Below are positions 7,380-13,673 of a DNA stretch of 13,673 bases, in pieces. Each line of letters starts with the position of its first letter. Position 1 is the stretch's first letter. The notes under the pieces are model-generated. The model did not search any database and was not told where the DNA came from. It worked only from the letters and a program-made list of their open reading frames with translations. Source of the DNA: an uncultured Collinsella sp. (GTDB lineage: Bacteria; Actinomycetota; Coriobacteriia; Coriobacteriales; Coriobacteriaceae); NCBI GenBank assembly GCA_900766165.1, contig CAAFUK010000045.1:1-13673 (forward strand), given 5' to 3'. A program made the position numbers and the translations under genes.

Positions 7380-8372
7380 CTAGGAACGCCAAAAGGTATG
7401 TATAAGGTCATCTCGGTTGGAGACGCCGCTTTTAACGTAGATGCGATGCAAGTGTGCCTTGACCGTGCCAGGGCTGATGACCAACTCGCTGGCGATGTTT
7501 TGGGCGTCGTTGCCCTTCAGCACCAGCGTGAGCACCTCCTGCTCGCGCCGTGACAGCTTATGGGCGTCGGCATAAATCACCACACGCGATGCGAGATCGT
7601 CCTCAGAGCTTGCGCTCTCGGCTGCCACGTCCTCATCGGCACGCGGATGACGGGCATACACACGCAGGATATGGCTAAACTGGCAAAAAAGCTGAGCCGC
7701 GCATACCACGAGCAGCACGTTTTCGGAGATATTGCGCTCGGACAGATACCACAAAAAGAGGCCGATGACGGGGTTTTGGGAGTCGGGGCGGCAGAACAAG
7801 ATCATGTAGGTGTCCTCGGCGATCACGCAAAACACAAGAACGAAGGCCACCTTCCAAAAGAGCTTTGAGCGGTCGAGGTCGAGTTTCTCAACACGCGTTG
7901 CTCTGTACCGGTAATGCCAGGCGGCATAGGCAAGACATCCTACATTACCCAGGTCACGCGTGAGCCAAAAGAGATACTGCTGCACCTCTCCGGCAGCGCC
8001 GCTGCGAGGCACCAGCAGCAATTGCAAGATTGAAAACGGCACGATAGCGAGTCCGAGCATGCGCGACGTCGGTCTTTTGCGCAAGCGCGCAAACATCCAT
8101 AGCACCACGCAGGCATAGATGGCAATACCAAGCACGCAGCGCAGCAAGGGGTGCTGCAGCGGCTCGCTAAAGGTAACGGCGTAGTCGTATTTGAGCCGAT
8201 TGTACTCGTCAAAAAAGATGACCGACATATCGAGCATATAGAGCAAAAAACCCGCCGCGGCCACGAGGCTGTCGCGACGGCGCGTCATGAGCCAAACCAC
8301 CAATGCCACGGCACTGGTCACCAGAGCCACACCCATGATAATCGTGGTGTAGATATAGAACGCGAAACTCAT
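7380..8372 (-). CDS. Membrane-anchored LuxR-family transcriptional regulator
   Basis: A 330-residue protein. About seven hydrophobic segments occupy residues 5-240, including IIMGVALVTSAVALVVWLM, GFLLYMLDMSVIFF, CVLGIAIYACVVLWMFA and FWKVAFVLVFCVIAED. A charged linker follows (HPRADEDVAAESASSEDD), then a C-terminal LuxR/GerE helix-turn-helix with LSRREQEVLTLVLKGNDAQN and SPGTVKAHLHRIYVKSGVSN. This architecture is common in gut Coriobacteriia such as Eggerthella, where such genes flank enzymes and transporters for small molecules. ATG at 8372 has GGGGAGG five bases upstream. The gene points into the amidohydrolase and MATE genes, its likely targets (inference), and diverges from a small gene at 8501. 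It may sense a membrane-borne or extracellular ligand. Confidence 0.92.
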   Translation of the reverse strand: MSFAFYIYTTIIMGVALVTSAVALVVWLMTRRRDSLVAAAGFLLYMLDMSVIFFDEYNRLKYDYAVTFSEPLQHPLLRCVLGIAIYACVVLWMFARLRKRPTSRMLGLAIVPFSILQLLLVPRSGAAGEVQQYLFWLTRDLGNVGCLAYAAWHYRYRATRVEKLDLDRSKLFWKVAFVLVFCVIAEDTYMILFCRPDSQNPVIGLFLWYLSERNISENVLLVVCAAQLFCQFSHILRVYARHPRADEDVAAESASSEDDLASRVVIYADAHKLSRREQEVLTLVLKGNDAQNIASELVISPGTVKAHLHRIYVKSGVSNRDDLIHTFWRS

Positions 8373-8405
8373 GCCCGCCTCCCCTGTCTAGATGCTGTGA
8401 GGATG

Positions 8406-8435
8406 TTGACAGATTCTTTGCCGCAAGATTAGACT
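8406..8435 (+). promoter_or_regulatory. Candidate sigma-70 promoter for the small gene at 8501
   Basis: A perfect -35 box TTGACA (8406-8411) is followed after 18 bp by TAGACT (8430-8435), which matches four of six bases of the -10 consensus. It points toward the small gene at 8501 and would leave a leader of about 60 bases. Confidence 0.4.
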
Positions 8436-8442
8436 CACCGAT

Positions 8443-8462
8443 TAAACGTACTGTATCGTTTA
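8443..8462. promoter_or_regulatory. Inverted repeat TAAACG-N8-CGTTTA, possible operator
   Basis: TAAACG (8443-8448) and CGTTTA (8457-8462) are exact reverse complements around 8 bp, just downstream of the candidate promoter and between the divergent membrane regulator and small gene. A direct repeat, CTCACCGAT, brackets it at 8434-8442 and 8479-8487. The arrangement fits an operator shared by the two genes, possibly autoregulation (inference). Confidence 0.45.
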
Positions 8463-8500
8463 GATAAACAAGCTGTGTCTCACCGATGAAAGGAGATGCC

Positions 8501-8692
8501 ATGACACCGATCGCTCCGCTCAAGATGCTCGTCGCGCCCGCCGCCAAGGCCATCACCCGACTCGGTTCTTCCATGACCTACGACAATGTCCCCTGCGCCG
8601 TTGAGGCGCGTTCGGACAGCTGCCCCTACCTGGGCCACGTCCCCTACTTTGCACCCAAGCTCGCATCTGATCCCGAGCAGCGTGAGCAGTAA
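8501..8692 (+). CDS. Small protein of unknown function (63 residues)
   Basis: Not recognised. A 63-residue reading frame starts at ATG 8501 with AAAGGAG five bases upstream, a strong ribosome binding site, and a candidate TTGACA promoter further upstream. The product begins MTPIAPLKMLVAPAAKAITR, a possibly amphipathic helix with few acidic residues. It continues with two cysteines (VPCAVEA and DSCPYLG) and a proline- and aromatic-rich PYLGHVPYFAPK stretch, then a polar tail. There is no signal peptide or clear membrane segment. It diverges from the membrane LuxR-type regulator and converges on an APC antiporter, with only 35 bp between stop codons and no visible terminator. It might be a peptide signal, a regulator partner or a free-standing small gene; the sequence does not decide. 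Confidence 0.6.
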   Translation: MTPIAPLKMLVAPAAKAITRLGSSMTYDNVPCAVEARSDSCPYLGHVPYFAPKLASDPEQREQ

Positions 8693-8727
8693 TCCAAGAT
8701 GCATCTAGCACCGCACAACTCGCGGCG

Positions 8728-10137
8728 CTACTGTTTTGGTGCAAAGCGACCTGTCCCCCTTGCGCCAACGCCGGGATTGTCGATGCTGCGGCCGCGGCGC
8801 GATATGAGGCGCGAAACCTCGCCCAGCAACACGCCGATCACCACACCCATGAGGATCGGCAACTTTGACATCTCGGCGGGCGAGCTGTTAAGCGGCACGA
8901 TTGTCGCAACAATCGAAAGCACGAGTTCTACCACCGGCACCGCAAGCGCTACCGCAAGCACCTTGCCCTCGAAGGGCGCGCGAAACACACGCGGGCGGTC
9001 GTCGTATTTACGCAGGCGCCAAAACGCCGGGAACATCGGGATATAGCTCATGAGCAGAAAGACGACGTTCATCGAGAAGAAGACCCAAAAGACGTCGGAA
9101 CCTTCACCCAGCGGAATCTGAAGTAGCAGCACCAAGCTGGCAAAACAACCGTTAATGAGTGCCGAGCCGTTGGGCATGCCGGTCTTCTTGGACACCAGCG
9201 CAAAGGGACGCGGCATGTTGCCATGGCGCGCGGCATAGCTCGCCACGTTGTTGACGCCAAAGCTCCAACAGATCATGTTGGCAAACAGCGTTACCAGAAA
9301 GGCCACGCCCACGACCATCGTCAGCGGGTGAGCGCGCCCCACCATGGCGGCAACCGCGTCCACAATGCCCGAATCGAGTGAAAGCTGCTCGGTGGGAACC
9401 GCGGCTCCAATACCGATGCCACAGATAATGTAGATCGCCGCGATGGCAACGCCACCGGCGATAACCGCCTTGGGGATATCGCGCGATGGGTTCTTCATCG
9501 TGCTGGCAAAGGTCGCGACCACCTCAAAGCCCATAAAGTTGAATAGGATGATTGAAAGATACGTCAGTGAGTTAGTGTCTCCCAGATCGGGGACAAATGT
9601 CTTAAACGACATATCGTTGGCAAAGCCGTTGTTGCAGGCAAACCAGATGCCGATGATTCCCACCACGGCGGTAATGAGCACCTTGATGACGGCGCCGCCA
9701 TCCATGACCCAATCGGCCTCGGCCACCGGCTGCATTGCCATGACCGTGACGCCCCACACAAAGGCAAGCTCGATGGCAATTCGGACCCCAAGCGAAAATT
9801 CGATGCCCCATACCGCATTGATGACACTGGGGAACATGCAGGCGATACTTGCCACCCACAGTGGAAAGTTGACCCAATAGCACCAGGAGCAGCGGGCGCC
9901 CCAACGGTCGCCCAAGCCCAGGCGAACCCAATCGTACAGGCCGCCCTCGGAATCGAACGCCGTACCGAGCTCGGCCACCACCAGGCCATAGGGAAGCAAA
10001 AACGTAATGATGAGGAAGATCCACCAGAAGAACTGCACGTTACCCATGGCAGATGCCGGAGCGGCCGCCTCGATGGTAAAGACAACGCAGATAACCGAGA
10101 GGATGACCTCGAACAGGGAGAACTTTTTACCTGCCAC
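8728..10137 (-). CDS. APC-family amino acid/polyamine antiporter, copy 1 (agmatine/putrescine type)
   Basis: A 469-residue integral membrane transporter of the APC superfamily with about twelve hydrophobic segments. Beginning with KKFSLFEVILSVICVVF, helix 1 contains EAAAPASAMGN, and helix 2 ends in LPYGLVVAELGTAF followed by EGGLYDWV; GFEVVATF lies in helix 6. These fit antiporters such as agmatine:putrescine exchangers. The start is GTG at 10137, supported by GGGGGAG six bases upstream, and no ATG fits. The substrate is inferred from the neighbouring agmatine deiminase; other amines or amino acids remain possible. The start overlaps the end of a 60-codon ORF by 11 bases, implying translational coupling, and a terminator-like stem lies just upstream. 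The homologue at 12174-13604 is closely similar along its whole length. Confidence 0.9.
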   Translation of the reverse strand: MAGKKFSLFEVILSVICVVFTIEAAAPASAMGNVQFFWWIFLIITFLLPYGLVVAELGTAFDSEGGLYDWVRLGLGDRWGARCSWCYWVNFPLWVASIACMFPSVINAVWGIEFSLGVRIAIELAFVWGVTVMAMQPVAEADWVMDGGAVIKVLITAVVGIIGIWFACNNGFANDMSFKTFVPDLGDTNSLTYLSIILFNFMGFEVVATFASTMKNPSRDIPKAVIAGGVAIAAIYIICGIGIGAAVPTEQLSLDSGIVDAVAAMVGRAHPLTMVVGVAFLVTLFANMICWSFGVNNVASYAARHGNMPRPFALVSKKTGMPNGSALINGCFASLVLLLQIPLGEGSDVFWVFFSMNVVFLLMSYIPMFPAFWRLRKYDDRPRVFRAPFEGKVLAVALAVPVVELVLSIVATIVPLNSSPAEMSKLPILMGVVIGVLLGEVSRLISRRGRSIDNPGVGARGTGRFAPKQ

Positions 10138-10309
10138 GACACGCTCCCCCTACAGCAAAAAGGATGGCATCTGTACCGAAGGCGCAGCCCAAGGTAGGGT
10201 TGCAGGCCGCGTCACCGGTGCAGGTGCCATCCCAAAGAGAAGAGAGGATGCAATTGTTGGACCAACGCTCGCGGAACAGGCGCGTGTAGATAACGATACG
10301 CTGGTACAT
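10127..10309 (-). CDS. Candidate 60-residue Cys-containing leader peptide or small protein
   Basis: Not recognised. ATG at 10309 is preceded by GGAG at a 5-base spacing (CGGAGTATCT). The 60-codon frame has the codon choice of neighbouring genes and ends inside the APC antiporter gene, overlapping its GTG start by 11 bases. The product starts MYQRIVIYTRLFRERW and has five cysteines in the C-terminal two thirds (SNNC, GTC, AAC, LGC, GAC) with a hydrophobic AILFAV near the end. An upstream TTG at 10324 could add five residues. Because a terminator-like stem with T5 lies within its coding region, it may be a leader peptide whose translation controls antiporter expression (inference). A structured cysteine-rich peptide is an alternative. 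It could also be chance, but the ribosome binding site and overlap argue against that. Confidence 0.5.
   Translation of the reverse strand: MYQRIVIYTRLFRERWSNNCILSSLWDGTCTGDAACNPTLGCAFGTDAILFAVGGACRGR
10157..10232 (-). terminator. Terminator-like stem (possible attenuator) before APC antiporter copy 1
   Basis: On the minus strand GGATGGCA (10225-10232 read in reverse) pairs perfectly with TGCCATCC (10162-10169) and is followed at once by TTTTT. The 55-base interior holds further pairing, such as the palindrome CACCGGTG. It ends about 10 bases before the antiporter ribosome binding site and lies wholly within the small ORF 10127-10309. Ribosomes on that ORF would disrupt it, so a translation-dependent attenuator is plausible (inference). 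The stem is only 8 bp with a large loop, so efficiency is uncertain. Confidence 0.5.
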
Positions 10310-10364
10310 AGATACTCCGATCAAAACGGCCGCGATTGCGACCGGAATCTTTTGGCAATTGAAG

Positions 10365-10433
10365 ACGCGTCTGACCTGGGATATTCAAGCGAACAATTGG
10401 CCTAACCCGCAATAAATCCCAGATCAGACGCGT
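10365..10433. repeat. 18-bp inverted repeat with one wobble, 33-base loop
   Basis: ACGCGTCTGACCTGGGAT (10365-10382) and ATCCCAGATCAGACGCGT (10416-10433) are reverse complements apart from one position, which is a G-U wobble in RNA. The arms hold the palindrome ACGCGT. There is no T-run on either side, so this is not a terminator. It lies upstream of the small ORF and antiporter and could be an mRNA leader hairpin or paired operator sites around a promoter. Confidence 0.75.
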
Positions 10434-10449
10434 ACTCAATCAAAGAGGC

Positions 10450-10481
10450 GGGCACTCCGAAGTGGAGGCAACGGAGTGCCC
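10450..10481 (-). terminator. Hairpin downstream of agmatine deiminase copy 2
   Basis: GGGCACTCCG (10450-10459) pairs with CGGAGTGCCC (10472-10481), a perfect 10-bp stem with a 12-base loop. On the minus strand the tail is GCCTCTTTG, only weakly T-rich. It probably acts as a second, back-up terminator after the larger structure at 10488-10583. Confidence 0.6.
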
Positions 10482-10583
10482 AAAGAAAAACCCAGCCGAC
10501 CAAGACATCAAGCAAGCCAACCATCAATGCCCCGAGATGGTCACGGTGCGATTCACCGACTGTCCGATTGATCGGCTGGGTTT
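10480..10583 (-). terminator. Large structured terminator of the antiporter/deiminase transcript
   Basis: On the minus strand AAACCCAGCCGA (10572-10583 read in reverse) pairs with TCGGCTGGGTTT (10488-10499), a perfect 12-bp stem, followed by further T residues (GGGTTTTTCTTT). The 72-base interior contains CGGTG/CACCG and ATCAAT/ATTGAT pairings, so it is a multi-stem domain rather than a plain loop. It lies about 100 bases after the agmatine deiminase copy 2 stop codon. It is either an unusual terminator or a terminator-linked structured RNA. Confidence 0.6.
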
Positions 10584-10682
10584 CTGAGGTGCGGCAGATT
10601 CCCGTGAAAGAGGAGCGCCGCGTACTTTGGTGCGCAAGCGACGAATGAACGGGAAGGTGCCGTGCCTCGGGAAGACAGACGA

Positions 10683-11888
10683 TTAAGCGGACGGCTCCTG
10701 CTGCGTGATGCAGTGGATGTTGCCGCCGCCGAAGACGACCTGCTCGGACTGAACGCCGACGCACTTGTAGACGCCCTCGCCCCAGACCTCGTCGTAGATC
10801 TTCTGGAGCGTGTCAACGGCCAGCTGGTCGTTCTCGTCGCCGTACTGCGGGACGATAACGCCGTGGTTGGTGACCAGGTAGTTCATGTAAGAGGCGATCA
10901 GCGGCTCGTCGGGGACGCGCGGCTCGGCGTTCTCGTCGGCGTCGATGGTGTCGCAGGAGGCCTGGTCCATGAACAGCGGTTTCACGGGCATGGGCAGCTT
11001 GTAGACCTTCATCTTGCGGCCCTTGGCGTCGACGGCGTTGGAGAGGGTCTCGTAGGCGGCGTGGCACTGCTCGTAGAACGGGTACTCGGGATCGTCGGCC
11101 CAGATGCAGGCCATGACGCCCGGGGCGATGAACGTGGCGACGTCGTCGATGTGGCCGTTGGTCTCCTCGGGGTCGATGCCCTCCTTGACCCAGATGACCT
11201 TCTCGACACCCAGGTAATCCTTGAGGTGCTCGTCCATGTAGGCGCGGAGCTCCTCGCTCCAGGGCTCGAACTTCTTGTGGTACTTGGGCCAGATGGACTC
11301 GGGATCCTCTTCCTCCTCGAGCACCGCAGAGCAGGTGCGGCCCGGGGAGAGCAGGCACTGGTCGGTCACGACAAGGGTGCCCTCGCCGTCGACGGTGATT
11401 GAGCCGCCCTCGAGGATCATGTCATCGGGACGGTAGCGGCGGCAGCCGGAGAGCTCGGCCATCTTGAGGGCGATCTGCTCGTCCTTGTCCCACGGAAAAT
11501 AGAGTCCGTCGACGAGGCCGCCGTAGGCGTTGAAGTGCCAGTGGTTGGCGCGCTTCTCGCCCTTGCCGTTGATGACATAGGTGGCAGCGGTGTCGCGGAA
11601 CCAGGCGTCGTCGGTGGTCATCTCGATAACGGTGACGTTCTCGTCGTTCTCAAAGACGGCCTTGCAGTTGGCATAGTCGACCTGGTTAGCGCACATATAG
11701 ACCGGGGTGAACTCGGCGATGGCGCGAGCGATGGCAGCATACTGCTTCTGAGCCGGCTTGGCGCCGTGGGCCCAGGTGTCGGTGCGGTGGGGCCAGCCCA
11801 TCCACACGCGATCCTGCGGAGCGAACTCGGCGGGCATAAAGAAGCCGTCGGCCTTGGGAGTGGACTCGGACTCGGTGATTGTACGCAT
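10683..11888 (-). CDS. aguA: Agmatine deiminase family protein, copy 2 (divergent)
   Basis: A 401-residue paralogue of the protein at 98-1219, expected to convert agmatine to N-carbamoylputrescine. Catalytic positions are kept: Asp99 in AWFRD, Glu160 in LEGGS, His246 and Asp248 in NGHIDD, and Cys393 in GGGNIHCITQQEP. Two oddities appear. The conserved GP after WxRDx is replaced by AA (WFRDTAATYV), while copy 1 keeps GP. A 25-residue insertion follows CLL near 181-225 and includes the acidic run LEEEEDPE. Both could alter substrate or oligomer contacts. ATG at 11888 has GGAGG seven bases upstream; a longer in-frame frame to 12062 has no site. It follows an APC antiporter by 285 bp. The shared N-terminal ESESTPK indicates gene duplication or shared ancestry. 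Confidence 0.92.
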   Translation of the reverse strand: MRTITESESTPKADGFFMPAEFAPQDRVWMGWPHRTDTWAHGAKPAQKQYAAIARAIAEFTPVYMCANQVDYANCKAVFENDENVTVIEMTTDDAWFRDTAATYVINGKGEKRANHWHFNAYGGLVDGLYFPWDKDEQIALKMAELSGCRRYRPDDMILEGGSITVDGEGTLVVTDQCLLSPGRTCSAVLEEEEDPESIWPKYHKKFEPWSEELRAYMDEHLKDYLGVEKVIWVKEGIDPEETNGHIDDVATFIAPGVMACIWADDPEYPFYEQCHAAYETLSNAVDAKGRKMKVYKLPMPVKPLFMDQASCDTIDADENAEPRVPDEPLIASYMNYLVTNHGVIVPQYGDENDQLAVDTLQKIYDEVWGEGVYKCVGVQSEQVVFGGGNIHCITQQEPSA

Positions 11889-11906
11889 AAGATTTCCTCC
11901 AAATCG

Positions 11907-11940
11907 AGCGATCGCTTGCTGCGGGCGGGTTACCCGCAGC
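11907..11940. promoter_or_regulatory. Palindrome and hairpin just upstream of agmatine deiminase copy 2
   Basis: The 10-bp palindrome AGCGATCGCT (11907-11916) adjoins a perfect hairpin, GCTGCGGG (11918-11925) with CCCGCAGC (11933-11940). Both lie within 55 bp of the start codon, on its leader. No T-run follows. An operator or leader structure is possible. Confidence 0.5.
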
Positions 11941-11959
11941 CTAAAACCAAGAGATGGTA

Positions 11960-12124
11960 GGCGCCCGTTCCCCGGCAAAGGTCGGGGCGCCCGGCGTCGG
12001 TTTTCACGGAGTCGCACCGGCAAGCGACAACGTAACCTGGTGCGTGGAGACAAAACGCACAAAGGATACGGAAGAGAGATTGGGGTGGGCGGTGGTTACC
12101 GGAGCAATAGCTCACACCCACCCC
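11960..12124 (-). other. GC-rich structured stretch between APC copy 2 and aguA copy 2
   Basis: The 285-bp gap between the two genes holds no credible ORF but several stems. GGGGTGGG (12082-12089) pairs with CCCACCCC (12117-12124), enclosing GAGC/GCTC over an AATA loop and a small CGGT/ACCG hairpin, a three-way-junction shape. A second GC-rich hairpin lies at 11960-11991 (GGCGCC both ends, inner CCCCG/CGGGG). There is no T-run, so the pair may be co-transcribed through a structured spacer. No known riboswitch consensus was recognised. Confidence 0.45.
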
Positions 12125-12173
12125 GGGGAATGGTTAAGTGACAAGGAAGGTTGGAGCCCCAGAACCGGGTGCT

Positions 12174-13604
12174 CTAGTTCTCCTCGGCCTCGGCGGCCTC
12201 CTCAGCGAGACGCTGGGCAGCCAGCTCGGGGGTGAGACCATTGTACTCGGTCTCGCGGCCCTCGGCGCTGACGACGCGAACGACCTCGCCGATAAGCACA
12301 AGCACGATGAAGATAACGATCATCGGGACCTTGTCGCCAATTTCATCGGTGGAGAACGGCACCAGCGTTGCAACGATGGCCAGGATCAGCTCGATGCAGG
12401 GGATGGCCAGCATGACCTTCATCATGGCGCCCTTAAACGGGAACGTGAAGATGCGCTCACGGTTGGGGTCGTTCTTACGAAGGTTGAGGAAGGCCGGGAA
12501 CATCGGGATGTAGGTCAGCAGCAGGAAGAGGACAGAAGTGCCAAAGAGCATCCAGAAAACACCGTTGGAGATGGCGTCGATGGGAACGAGCTGCAGGCAC
12601 AGCACCAGGGAGGCAACGATGGCGTTAACTAGATTGACGCCGTTGGGCATGTCATCCTTGGAGATCATCGAGGCGAAGACCTTGGGCATGTTGCCGTGCT
12701 CAGCAGCATAGCGAGCGACGGAGTTGACGCCGAAGGACCAAGCGGCCATGTTGGCGAACAGGGTGATCAGGAAGGCGATGCAGATGACCTTGAAGAGCAT
12801 GGAGTCGCCCACCATGGTCTGGACTGCGACGATCATGCCGTAGTCGGGGTCGATGGAATCGGCCGGCACGGCGGCGCCGATGCCAAAGCCGGCGAACAGG
12901 TAGATGACGGCAATAGCCACGCCACCGACAATGATAGCCTTGGGAATATCGCGAGCGGGATCGGTCATGTCGTCGGTCATGGTGCAGATCACCTCAAAGC
13001 CCATGAAGTTAAAGATGATAATCGACAGATAGCCGAGAGCGTTGGTGTTGGTGAGCTCGGGCAGGAAGGTGGCAGCGGACATGTCGTTCGCAAAACCGTT
13101 CTCCATGGCATACCAAATGCCCAGAGCGCCGACGATAACGGCAACGGCGACCTTGATGATGGCGCCGCCGTTAAGGACCCACTCGGAGTCGGCCGCCTTT
13201 GAGCGGCCCATAAGGTAGACGATCCACACGAAGGCAAGTTCGATACCCATCTTGGCGATTAGGTTGAACTCGACGCCAAAGACCATGCCCAAAATGTCGG
13301 GGAACATGGTGGCCAGCGAGGCGATCCACAGCGGGTAGTTAACCCAGTAGTAGTACGAAATGCGGGCGCCCCACTTGTCGCCCAGGCCATCGCGTACCCA
13401 GTCGTAAATGCCGCCCTCGCCGTCATAGGTGGTGCCGAGCTCGGCGACAACCATGCCATAAGGGAGCAGGAAGGTCAGGATCAGGAAGATCCACCAGAAG
13501 AACTGTTGGTTGCCGATGGCAGCAGCAGGTGCGGCGGCCTCGCAAACGAAGACGACGCAGATGATGGTCGAAATGACCGTCAGGAAGGAAAGCTTTTGGC
13601 TCTG
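12174..13604 (-). CDS. APC-family amino acid/polyamine antiporter, copy 2, start interrupted
   Basis: An APC superfamily membrane transporter, homologous along its length to the product at 8728-10137, with about twelve hydrophobic segments. Visible marks are EAAAPAAAIGNQQFFWWIF in helices 1-2, LPYGMVVAELGTTY, EGGIYDWVRDGLGDKWGA, and GFEVICTM in helix 6. It ends in an acidic, alanine-rich tail (AEEAAEAEEN). The substrate agmatine/putrescine is inferred from the adjacent deiminase. The open frame runs back only to a TAA at 13605-13607, and no ATG, GTG or TTG lies between it and ATG 13454. Starting at 13454 would delete helix 1 and most of helix 2, so the true start must lie across the interruption. 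The gene may be inactive, or the sequence may contain an error. Confidence 0.82.
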   Translation of the reverse strand, partial: QSQKLSFLTVISTIICVVFVCEAAAPAAAIGNQQFFWWIFLILTFLLPYGMVVAELGTTYDGEGGIYDWVRDGLGDKWGARISYYYWVNYPLWIASLATMFPDILGMVFGVEFNLIAKMGIELAFVWIVYLMGRSKAADSEWVLNGGAIIKVAVAVIVGALGIWYAMENGFANDMSAATFLPELTNTNALGYLSIIIFNFMGFEVICTMTDDMTDPARDIPKAIIVGGVAIAVIYLFAGFGIGAAVPADSIDPDYGMIVAVQTMVGDSMLFKVICIAFLITLFANMAAWSFGVNSVARYAAEHGNMPKVFASMISKDDMPNGVNLVNAIVASLVLCLQLVPIDAISNGVFWMLFGTSVLFLLLTYIPMFPAFLNLRKNDPNRERIFTFPFKGAMMKVMLAIPCIELILAIVATLVPFSTDEIGDKVPMIVIFIVLVLIGEVVRVVSAEGRETEYNGLTPELAAQRLAEEAAEAEEN

Positions 13605-13626
13605 TTAGACCAGGATTGACATACAT
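13605..13626 (-). other. Disrupted start region of APC antiporter copy 2
   Basis: Two upstream ATGs could be the original start. ATG at 13622 is in the gene's frame, has GGGGA seven bases upstream, and encodes MSILV before the TAA at 13605. ATG at 13626 is in another frame and encodes MYVNPGLTEPK, which would continue as KLSF if one A were added to the AAAA run at 13594-13597. Either a nonsense change or a one-base deletion explains it. Confidence 0.6.
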
Positions 13627-13673
13627 GTGTCCCCACGGTGCCATATCTTTGACCCCGTAGACCGCGATGATAG

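Noticed and set aside
12000..12040. Cobalamin-riboswitch-like string GGTGCGACTCC on the minus strand
   Set aside because: Only this fragment matches; the GGGAA box and the CCCGC-ACTG segment of the consensus are missing.
1..13673. CRISPR arrays, tRNA or rRNA genes, insertion-sequence transposases
   Set aside because: No regularly spaced repeat-spacer pattern, no cloverleaf or rRNA sequence and no transposase or integrase motifs were seen; the only tandem repeats are the three 23-bp iterons.

Overview
The window looks like chromosomal DNA of a GC-rich gut actinobacterium of the class Coriobacteriia, most likely Collinsella or a close relative. This rests on GC-rich third codon positions, strong AGGAG-type ribosome binding sites, and the mix of agmatine deiminases, APC antiporters and LuxR-type regulators (one with a membrane N-terminus). 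It is an inference, because no rRNA or tRNA is present.

Layout. 1-1400: agmatine deiminase (aguA copy 1, minus) diverges from a soluble GAF-like/LuxR regulator (plus), with a perfect 10-bp inverted repeat in the gap. 2240-3840: a module with an intergenic composite of nested inverted repeats and an AAA+ ATPase of the ATP-binding/DUF4143 type (minus), whose upstream region carries three 23-bp iterons. 3880-8400: a minus-strand cluster read as membrane-anchored LuxR regulator, YtcJ-like amidohydrolase, MATE exporter, closed by a strong terminator. A 63-codon gene of unknown function diverges from this regulator at 8501. 8728-13604: a second polyamine-type cluster, all minus: APC antiporter (copy 2), agmatine deiminase (copy 2), a 500-bp region with stacked stems, a 60-codon Cys-containing small ORF, and another APC antiporter (copy 1).

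How it works together (inference): agmatine is imported by the APC antiporters and deiminated to N-carbamoylputrescine and ammonia. The usual downstream genes, putrescine carbamoyltransferase and carbamate kinase, are not in this window, so the product may be exported or processed elsewhere. The amidohydrolase/MATE pair with its membrane LuxR regulator resembles a sense-hydrolyse-export unit for an unknown small molecule.

Most worth a second look: a small ORF translationally overlapping an antiporter and containing a terminator-like stem just before the antiporter's ribosome binding site; the broken start of the upstream antiporter; iterons ahead of the DUF4143 ATPase; the nested repeat element at 2273-2490; and an agmatine deiminase copy with a changed active-site loop and an acidic insertion.
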